NCBI GenBank assembly: GCA_030549205.1
Contig: JAUKTV010000010.1
Span: forward strand, 62,001-126,000
Direction: 5' to 3'
DNA: 64,000 nucleotides
Source of the DNA: Apiosordaria backusii
Taxonomy: Eukaryota; Ascomycota; Sordariomycetes; Sordariales; Lasiosphaeriaceae
Position 1 is the stretch's first letter. The number at the start of each line of letters is the position of its first letter. The translations under genes were made by a program, and so were the position numbers. The notes beneath the pieces were generated by a model. It ran no database searches. It was not told the DNA's origin and was given only the letters and a program-made list of their open reading frames with translations. Below, piece by piece: positions 55,159 to 64,000 of the stretch.

Positions 55159-56940
55159 TTTTGACTTGTTGAAACTTTGGCAAGATCTCTAATCGATGTG
55201 GAGATTTTGCTGGGTCCTGGGTGGAGTGTTGAGTGCCCAAGGGTTAAGACTAAACGCCAGCCAGACATGTATCAGGGGCTCAGGGGTACAGACACGAAAG
55301 CGAGGGGTCACGTAACAGAGGGGAAAGGTAGGTAGGAAACAAGAGGCTGTAATATCGATGACTGTCACCATGGTATGTCAGATCTCATCGCAAAGCGGTT
55401 TTGTTTGCGGTCCACTCGTGAGTTATGTCTGACTTCCGCTAATCTTCCCAGATCGTCAGAGACGGGTTTTCGTTCCCAGAACGGCCCAAGCAAGGTGACT
55501 CGAGCCATCGTTGGAAACAGGCTCTCTAGAAGGCTGGTACCTGTCATTATCATGTTGTTATTTTTCTGCTTGACAGAGAAAGACTGCTAAGCTAACTCAT
55601 CACCGACTGCACATCGATGATTTGGTTACCTACCTAAGGTAGGTTAGGTTTACGTTGCTCGAATATTGCAGAGTCTACACACTCAAATCTCAGACAGATG
55701 CACAGACAGCCCGCATCCACACCAATTTTGAGCTTAGGTCTCTTTTTCGAGCATTGCGATGCCTGTATTGTACCTCAAGCTTGATTCCTGAAGTATGGCG
55801 AGCCAAAATTGGTTATGGGCAAAATAAGACAATTTACACACTCTGGGGTCTTAGAATTGCAACCTAAAGATACCCTCTAACCTCAAAAAAAGGATTCAGG
55901 CCATCTCGCGTTGCTATTTCTGTCTGCTATGGTTTGAATTTACTGCCTAGATGGAGGCTTAGTAACGGTAATCACCGCCGCATCCATTCCTGTTCAGCGT
56001 CACAGTGCTGTTGTAGTCAGCATGAGGGTCACTCGCCTTCAAGGCCTATTATATGCACCTTGGAAGCCCGTCTCCTTCCGTTTTACGTTTGGGATTTGAT
56101 GCAGTGAGGACCTCAAGTCTTTGCTTGTGCCTGCTCACTCATACTACGGTCATCACACTTCCCTTGCCACCATTAAGGAGATAATAAAGAAATGATTGTC
56201 TTCAAGAGATGGTAAGTACATGTCATGTTGGTTCTCTGTCCTGCCTTGTTGCTTAATTGTGCCGTTGTGGATGTATGTACATAACCAGGGACTGGACACA
56301 CCGTACGCAGTATGCAGTGGTCTTAGAGCAAGCAGTCGTATGAATGACCCGTCTTAACATGGACTTTACAACACAACAGATGCTAGAAAAAGTATCACAG
56401 GAGTCAGGTTGACCATGTCCAACAACATGCTCGTCGTCAAGGTTACGATCGACTTGTGTCTGGCATATTCGTGTCATTTACTTGCCAACCACATCAGAAT
56501 TTGATGCAGTTGGGAGACAGACATTTCGTACCTTAGGCACTTGATAACTTATCTCAGCTGTTAATAAAGATTGATAGTACATAGTCTGGAGGTGGAGATC
56601 TCCAGGGCTCAACGAGGTCAAGCGATGGCGGTGAGACCCGGGCAGGTCGTGAGATGATTTACAGGGAACTTGACGTTGCATGATGTGGACTGCAGGTATG
56701 CTGGGTTGATGGGGTGGGACATCACATCGGTGTGGACCACAGGCAAAGGTGGACTCTTCACAAGGCTGGCAGCGGTGAGAGCCTCACAAGGGGGGGGAGA
56801 TGTCGCCAGTCCCGAGCTGCAACGTACTCGCGCACTTGTCAGCTAGCCCTATCGCGTGGTTATACACTAAAGCCCCTTTCCGATACAGACTGCATTGGCA
56901 AGACGTATTCATAGCCGAGAACAGTCGAGCTGGACTCTCA
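55159..56940. other. gene-poor stretch
   Basis: No recognised gene. At 56191 an ATG opens a seven-codon frame ending in a perfect GTAAGT donor, but any spliced product would have only 20-30 residues, so I do not call it. Confidence 0.35.
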
Positions 56941-57310
56941 TCAAGCCTCTTCATCATGCACTGCGTGCCTTGCCGCAGCCTCCAACGAAGCTTGATCGGG
57001 CGTGAGGCACATCCCACCGAGCTCGTCTTGTAATGATAAGGGGGCGCTGTTGGCTGGGTGCGTCGGCGCTGGTGGGAATGCATCCAGCTTATCAGTGGCG
57101 TGCAGGAGAATGGGCACCGCACTGACAAGAGAAAAACCGCATTAATATTGGAGGCTGAGGACCAGGGAATAGGGAAAGGGGAAATTCGACCCCCACGCAG
57201 CAGATAACGTTCCAACACCCATGGGACGTCTTGCGGCTCTCGATCTTCAGAAGCTTGTCTCTGGCTTCCACTGGGATGGAGAAAAGCCTCCGAAGATTGG
57301 AATCATGCAT
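56941..57310 (-). CDS. possible small two-exon protein of unknown function
   Basis: The ATG at 57310 opens an exon (57310-57219) beginning MHDSNLRRLFSIPVEARDK. A strong acceptor (pyrimidine tract then GTCAG at 57122) opens a second exon, 57121-56941, ending AARHAVHDEEA-stop. Joining them over a 97-nt intron with a rather unusual GTGTTG donor gives a coherent 90-residue protein rich in Ala, Pro and His. The second exon has no frame with its own ATG start of useful length. The smooth composition and matching phases favour a gene, while the weak donor and absence of any known family count against it. It is soluble by appearance. Confidence 0.4.
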
Positions 57311-58854
57311 GCGGCTGGTGAAACTATCGAAACCTGCCCGTGCTCGATACCATCATTGATGAGATATTCTCCTCGTCAACAAACAAACAGACCGTGAACT
57401 TGAGCCGGACGGGCTCGGCGATTCTCAGCTCTGTTCAAAAGCACTCAAAATTCCACTCAGTAAAATTGCAATACTCACTGGTGTTTGCGGCTGGAAGGCA
57501 TCATAGCAAAGGAAGCAATCACATTCCCTGAGGCCCGTTTGCACTGACCCAAAAGGCATCCATCCAGAACCAGGCGTTCCTTGCCCTGTGGCAACAAAAG
57601 TCGAGGGCGCTATCGATGCGCTGGGAACTGTTGTGGAAATGAGCACCCTTCAACAGGGAAACTCGGATACCGGAACTGGTTACTGCGTGGTTTTCTCTTC
57701 TAATCTCTTCTACACTAACTTGAACGGGCTTTATGTACACAGAAGACGGTGGGCAGGGGAAGCTGCAGGAACAGGGGGAAGGCGCCCAGCCACAGTCCGA
57801 TGAGACCCCTCGTTAACCGACGCCCAGAACAACTGGGCGCGAAGCTGAAAGATGAAAATTACGGCTGTATTCGTACATACTGTGAAATTCACTTACGTTC
57901 CTATGGAATACCAAACAAGCACCGCGCGTTCTGCTCCAAAACGCTAGCCACGCTGTCAACCGAGAAAACTCCTCTCCATCGAATCGATTGGCGAGCGGAG
58001 AGATGGCAGGATGGCTTTGCGCCGGCGGTTTCTTTTTGGTAGGGGAACACGACCGCAATTCTGTCTTTGGATTCGTCAGGCTGGTGCGTGGTTGAACCGT
58101 TCAGGGTCCATGGTGGTCTATCCCCCAAAAAGACCAGCATGATCTGGGAGCTGGTTGAAGAACCGCTCATCTGGGCCTGGCGAGAACACGGCTCTTGAGC
58201 GCAGATCGTTCGGCTGTTGCTGACTGAAGATCTGGCCGGTGATCTTCGGTGGGGTTGTGGAAGCTGTCAAAGTCAATTGTCACCAAACAAGCACGAGATT
58301 TACCGCTTACCCCGAAAGGGGCAGGCATATGCCCTGGCTCTGCCTGGCCCCTGCAGCCCAGCGACCACGATGGCTCCACCCATACGAACGGACAAGGGGG
58401 CCCCTGGCCGGAAAACTCTCGCACACTGCATGGCCAACTCTGGATGCCATCTTCAGCTGCCCAGAGAAGTGCCCGGGCCTGTGACCATCCCTTTTTGGGG
58501 CATCCAGCGTAACGCTGCCTCTTCATCCCACTTTTACAACCAGCATCTTGCTGTCGGTGCGGAGCTCTCCTCTCCAACCGAGCACTCGTCTCTCGTTTTT
58601 TGGCTTTTGTGCTTGTCTTGCTGCAACACCAGACTTGTGTCCATCACGGCCATCCAACCCCTCCTCTGCCCCACGATCGTTTTCCTAGGTTGTTTACTTT
58701 CGTTGATCTTACAGCCTACCTACCTGACGCTATAACACTTGACCCCGACTTACAACCTCCTCGACGGCGCAGTGTTCCGGTTCCGCCGACTCGGGATAGG
58801 TAGCAGACCGGTTTAGGACTCGTCGTCCCAGACACCCTACTCACAAATATTCCC
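57311..58854. other. intergenic, no gene recognised
   Basis: Leads to the GH16 gene. The last 200 bases are rich in CT and ACACC words, like a fungal leader. No domain-bearing frame was found. Confidence 0.4.
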
Positions 58855-60355
58855 ATGGATCACCAAGATTACTATGGCCCTGGCCAACCAGGCACAGTGA
58901 ACTCAAGCGCCGCTCCAACACCACGACGACCGGGCTCGCTGAACGATCCAGACGGGCGGAACCCGTTTGGCGATGGTGTCGAGTCTCAAGCTTCCCAGAG
59001 ATCGGTCAACAATGGCAACCCTTTCTCGAGTCCCTCGGTATCACGCCCACCAAGCAGCTTCGACTCTTCCTCAGCCATTGGAGCTCGCTATGAGGATAGG
59101 GGACAGCGGTACTTCCACTCCCGGCGAGTACGCAAGGGCGAGGTGGAGAAGCCATGGACCAAGACGGTTGATCCCAAGGAGAAATGGGTCACAATCCTGC
59201 CCGTGATTGGCATCATCGTCGGATTGGGAATCTCGGGCTTCTTGGTGTGGGACGGCATGCGCAGTGTGGTGAAGCACAAGTACTGCCCAGTGTTGGAGGA
59301 GGACTTTAGCCGGGGCTTCAACTCTGATGTCTGGATGAAGGAGGTGCAGCTGGGCGGATTCGGGTAAGTCCGAACCCGAACGTTGACTGTCCGCGCAGAG
59401 ACTGACAAATCTTGACAGCAATGGCGAATTTGACATGACCACACCAGGCGACGAGAATGTCTACGTTGAGAATGGCCATCTTTTTATCAAGGCGACCCTC
59501 ACCGATGACAAGTACATCGAACAGAACCACACCATCAATCTTATCGATGAGGGTGTTTGCACATCCACCGAGACAAAGCAATGCATTGCTGTCACCAACA
59601 TCAACCCCGGTAACTCTAGCATTGTGCCACCTGTGAAGTCGGGTCGTATCAACACCAGGCCTGGGGCCGCGATCAAGTATGGCCGTGTCGAAGTCACGGC
59701 CAAGCTTCCCGAGGGGGATTGGCTCTGGCCCGCCATCTGGATGATGCCCGTCAAGGACACCTACGGACCCTGGCCTGCGTCGGGCGAGATCGACATTGTC
59801 GAAAGCCGCGGCAACAACTACACCTACCCGCAAGGTGGTAACAACATCATGTCCTCGGCTCTCCACTGGGGTCCTACCCCTGCCCAGGACTCGTGGTGGC
59901 GCACCAACGTCAAGCGCCCCGCGCTGCACACGACCTACTCGGCCGGCTTCAACACCTTTGGCCTCGAGTGGTCGCAAAAGTATCTCTTCACCTACGTCAA
60001 CTCGCGTCTCCTCCAGGTTCTCTACGCCAACTTCGACACCCCCCTCTGGGACCGCGGCAACTTCCCGGCCGCCGACACCAACGGTACCCGCATCCAGAAC
60101 CCCTGGGCCGGCGGCGGGTACAACACCCCCTTTGACCAAAAGTTTTATCTCATTCTCAACGTGGCCGTCGGCGGTACCAACGGATGGTTCGAGGATAACG
60201 TCAACGGCAAGCCCTGGCTGGACGCTTCCGAGAACGCCAGGAAGGACTTTTGGCAGGCCAAGAACCAGTGGCTGCCCACGTGGAAGTCCCCGCAGATGGA
60301 GGTCAGCAAGGTCATCATGTGGCAGCAATGCAACGGTGACGAGGGTGAGCTCTGA
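58855..60355 (+). CDS. membrane-anchored GH16-family glucanase/transglycosylase-like protein
   Basis: Exons 58855-59363 and 59419-60355 (55-nt GTAAGT...ACAG intron) give 481 residues. The N-terminal 110 residues are Ser/Pro/Asn-rich and cytoplasmic, followed by one membrane helix (about 111-133) in type II orientation. The extracellular GH16 domain shows YGRVEVTAKLPEGDWLWPAIWMM, the catalytic ExDxxE as GEIDIVES (about 293-298), and a WLPTWKSPQMEV C-terminus. The plan is that of fungal beta-1,3-glucan-active or glucan-binding GH16 proteins resembling insect GNBPs, but the catalytic glutamates are intact here. It probably remodels wall beta-glucan at the plasma membrane. The start ATG follows a CT-rich leader. 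Confidence 0.92.
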
Positions 60356-63300
60356 GTTTTGGATATTGCTGTTAGCATTTTTATGAACATACAACAAAGT
60401 AGGGTTATTCCTTTTCTGGGGGAAATTCGGGGTGTTTGGGGGTATTTATAGATTGGCTTTAATGTCTTTTTTTTTTTTTTTTTGGTTATATCGTAATAAC
60501 TGCTTCTTTGTATGATCTGTAACTATCTGGTATCTATCCATCAAGGGTTGGGGACGATGAGAGACACGGTTTTTATTTTGGCACCGCCGAGACGAAGCAA
60601 CAACATGAGTGCGCATTTATTATCTACAGCGAGCGTTTTTTGTTCATCAATCATGAGTACCCAAAATTCCCCAGAAGGGCAATGATGTGCGTTTACACAC
60701 TGATCACATGCTTGTACTCTTGGTTCCCGTCCGGAGATGGTCGAACGCCACCGTAAATGGTGGGGGCCAGAATGATGGTGGTGACGGACGGGAGGAGTAG
60801 CGCCATGTTGTGCCACCATGCCGAACCGTTTTTCCGTCTGTATCTTCAACGTCATTGTTGCAATTGGGTTTGGTCTTGTTGTTATCGATCCTCGGACTCG
60901 GTGAGGACTAAAGTGATGCCGGGCTGACTGCATAGATACAACATCCAAGGTGTGAAGCAGTTAATGGTAGACGAAGACCAAGATGTCTCTCTTCCTGGCA
61001 TCTTATACATCAGAGAAGCATAGAATCTTGCCATGTTCCGAGGTCTTTTCTCTCCTCGTCAGCCAAGAGATGGGCCGTCTTTTGAGTCCAAGAACGTAAG
61101 CTGCATCTAACGTTCCGAACTGCGCAAAAAGCTCGTATTTGTCTACCGAAGAACCGACTTCTTGCAGATATGATCCACTCCAATTTTTATGTAGAGCGGA
61201 CACCACAACAAGAATAATAGTGCCAGCAAAGTCAGCTTTTAACACGGTTATCGCTGCAGGTGAGGGATGATCATCGACGCAATGGATTTGTGACCCTTCT
61301 AGGTTCTGCACCATGCCGTGGATACGATCCGGGCCCAGCCAGCTAACCGGACGTCCATAGTACATATACGTCTTTGTTGACATCCGCATTGAGTTGAGTC
61401 CGCCATGGTCTGAGGTGCTTGTTACCGGGACCCGGGCTGGGATCAAAACACGAGTGACGGAGGGGCGGGAATGCATGCAAACTGCCGCCGCCGCTGCCGC
61501 CGTACAATTCCTCGCCCATTGTTCACCCTTTCAATTTACTCTTGGTGTTATTTTCAGAGTATCAAGGGCGCAGCTACCCATTCCTTGCCTACCTTATGCT
61601 GTCACGTTGGCGTCTCACACAGCCGGCAGCAAGGTAAGGTACGTCCCCTCATGTTTGTGTTTGTCTCACCTGAAGCGCGCGGCAGGAGCCGTCAGTCTGA
61701 AAATCTAGTGGTGCCAACAGACGGTGAGTCTCGGTGAGCCATGGTTGACCAGGAGGGAATGCGTCGCAACACCGAGCTTTTAGTCTTGAATGCTTTCAAG
61801 GAGGTCTGCCTGCAGATTGTGCAAACAGTCACCATTGGCATCACAGCGCGATGGTACTCGCCCGCTTTGTTCGCGGTTTGGCACAAGCTTGGCAGCATGT
61901 TTTGACGAGACCAAAGCTCAGGCACCAAGGTAATTGACAGATAGGGCTTCCAGGTTGTTGTGGGACTCCACTGTGTAGCGCTAGAGATTTTCCTGAGGCC
62001 TGGGAACACCGTGGTGGAAACCTCCTGGAATGGTGCCCAAACGTGCCCAAAACGTGCCTGGCGGCGCCGGCGCTCTCGAAATACCACCAGTGCCGCCGTC
62101 TTCGGAGCCTCCAGACGGTGGAGATGGCTTCTACCATGGGGGAAATGTCAATAGTGAGACATAGTGCGGCCGCACAGTCCCAACGAAGGGAAAGCCATTG
62201 CGCAGCTGTCAGCTGAAAACATGAAGCCAACGGTGTTGTTGTGCAGCGTTCCGCTGTGATATTGACACTGACAACGCAGCCGTGCATGTTGCCGATAAAA
62301 TGAGAACCCCGACTCTACCTAGTTTTTTTCTCCCCTGTTTCCACAACGGCAAGAGAACTTATGGAGACATCATGATCTTGCTCAACAGCCGACAGCCCTG
62401 TCGGCATCCAACATCATGGATGATCGATGTCGGCGGAGCCCAGCAATTTGGTCCGGCCAAGATGGCGCTGCAGATTTTTCATTTCAGGGTTGAGTTGAGA
62501 CATGCAGATGGCCGATAACCGAAAGTTTTAGAACATCCCGAGACCTGGCGGAGCTTCTTTGAACATCATGTGTTGCCATCATCAACATGGCATCGTTGGG
62601 TAAGGGATTGCAACACTGAACCCTGAGTCGATCTGTTGAGCCTCTCCATCGCTACCAAAGCACAGGGTTTTTGGTGGCACGGTTCAGGTCGGTGCTGTCA
62701 GCTGGCTGTTGCGCAATCGTTGAAAATGAAGAGTGCACGGTCTCGGATATTAGCTGCCCCCTCCGCGGCTGACTCTTGCTCGGATGAACCACTTGCTCGA
62801 AGATGGCGATGGTGGAGATTGTGCTTATTGTCTTCAATAATGCGTCACGTCACTGATTGGCGAAGCAACGGGGAGGGCAAGGGAATCTGGACCGATCTGA
62901 TGATAATGGATTCCTGGTTTTGTTTGGGTCCCTATCAGCGACAAGTCGGCACGGGATTGGGCAGCGTTTGACCAATCGAGATGTCGGAATTTTTCTGTTT
63001 GGCGGGTTCGCGTTGTACAGAGATAGGGGAATACGAGAAGACAGCAGCAGCAACGCTATGGGCCAAAAATAGGTAGGACAGGTACCTCGGCCAACAATTG
63101 CCTCCCCTCCTTCTCGATCCGAGTGCGAGCTCTGCCAACAAACCAGCTGCAGCCCAAGACTGACCGTTTTTTTCATCTCCATTGTTGACTGGAAGGCCAG
63201 ACCCTCCCATGTTCCCCTTGCGGGGATTTGTTCGCGGCGCTGCATTTAAGGTTTCTGAGAGGAGGGGCACAGCGATCAATATTCCCAGCATAAGCCGGCA

Positions 63301-64000
63301 TTATTCTATACCTTACAGTGTCAGACTGGCTTTGCAAGATTCCGCTCGATGGAGATAACAATTCCAGCGGCGTCAGTTTTCGACCACCTCACTTCTCTTT
63401 GAAAGCCTGAAGCTGATGATATTGTGCAGTTGTTCAATGCACTATTGTACGGGTGTCGAGATGCTTTGACCAAGTTGGTCACCACAGCGAAGGGTGAGCC
63501 AGGGCAGGGTTGTCACTGTCACAGTGGGCCGCCGTCAGGGTGCCGCTCTGAGGTACTTGTTCACCCACCAAAAAGATGCGATGGGCGCGGTACATGCCGA
63601 CGAACAATTTAAAAAACCACCAGTGCCTTCCCGATTTAGACCTGTCCTGTTGTCTCTTGACCTCACACCACCATTGCTACGTTGCCTCACAGTAGTGTAG
63701 TAACGTACACCATGTAAATGTACAAGTGAGGGATGCTTCCCACCACACTTGACAATGAGAGATTTGTGCGAGTCCTCCATTGATCTCGAGATTCTCCATC
63801 GACTTCGGTCCGGGCTGACAGAAAGAAGCAGCAAGCAGCTGAAGGTGTCCCCAGCACAACAACATGGCTAGTGGACTCCTGCACGCCTGACGGATGCCAA
63901 CGGCTTAGTTCTCTGCATAATAGCTCATGAAGAGAGAAAAAGGCTGCAGAGGTGAGTGAGATAGGGGTGAAGGTGCAGTGCAAGAAATGGATTGAATTAT
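60356..64000. other. 3.6-kb gene-poor end of window
   Basis: No family-like frame was found on either strand. The longest candidate is a minus-strand frame at 61003-61476 (157 codons, with an internal ATG that would give about 128 residues), which has no recognised motif. Genes may extend in from beyond position 64000, but none is visible. Confidence 0.4.
60467..60483. repeat. poly-T run of 17
   Basis: Seventeen uninterrupted T residues about 110 bases after the GH16 stop codon, probably within the 3' untranslated region. Confidence 0.75.

Noticed and set aside
56191..56400. ATG followed by a perfect GTAAGT donor
   Set aside because: Any spliced product would be only about 20-30 residues and resembles nothing; most likely chance.
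59318..60397. 359-codon minus-strand frame
   Set aside because: Antisense to the GH16 gene; the sense product carries the intact GEIDIVES active site.
61003..61476. 157-codon minus-strand frame in the gene-poor end
   Set aside because: Composition is passable but no motif, homology or splice pattern supports it; left out of the gene list.

Overview
This is a nuclear segment of a filamentous ascomycete, most likely a Sordariomycete of the Sordariales type. The genes are split by short introns (about 46-101 nt) that begin GTAAGT/GTATGT/GTACGT and often carry a CTAAC or CTGAC branch point just before the acceptor. Several tRNA genes carry introns. The gene content is typical of moulds: a DUR3-type urea permease, a late-sexual-development (LsdA-like) protein, a chitin-binding CBM18 protein, a membrane-anchored GH3 beta-glucosidase, a Zn2Cys6 regulator, an Hce2 (ECP2-like) secreted protein and a TPR-SET protein. 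I saw no transposon, CRISPR array, rRNA gene or bacterial-style operon.

Layout. 0-5.5 kb: two intron-containing tRNA-Arg genes, then a damaged accessory block made of a P450 with an atypical heme motif, a flavin monooxygenase remnant and an S10 carboxypeptidase with an in-frame stop. 5.9-9.5 kb: formyltetrahydrofolate deformylase and an MFS transporter. 9.5-12.4 kb: no recognisable gene. 12.4-18.2 kb: a small three-exon protein of unknown function, the LsdA-like gene, a basic Ser/Arg-rich protein, tRNA-Val and the CBM18 protein. 19.2-29.1 kb: FAD monooxygenase, a secreted preproprotein with an acidic pro-region and a cationic C-terminus, an MDR oxidoreductase, a GNAT acetyltransferase and a Zn2Cys6 factor. 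29.1-33.3 kb: long non-coding gap. 33.3-41.5 kb: aquaporin, SDR, coactosin and GH3 beta-glucosidase, all on the minus strand. 41.5-46.2 kb: a GATA-site-containing upstream region and DUR3. 47.2-53.9 kb: Hce2 protein, a degenerate DUF7587-like fragment, TPR-SET protein and prolyl aminopeptidase. 54-64 kb: tRNA-Tyr, a possible 90-residue gene, a membrane-anchored GH16 protein and gene-poor sequence to the end.

The genes do not form one obvious pathway. The most coherent themes are secretion and cell-surface carbohydrate biology (CBM18, GH3, GH16, Hce2, LsdA-like, the preproprotein) and nitrogen use (DUR3 with upstream GATA motifs). No clear new multi-gene system is visible. The best candidates for undescribed biology are single genes: the preproprotein at 21.9 kb, the orphan proteins at 12.4, 15.4 and 56.9 kb, and the decaying block at 1-5.5 kb. 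All splice sites are predictions read from the sequence and checked only for reading-frame consistency.
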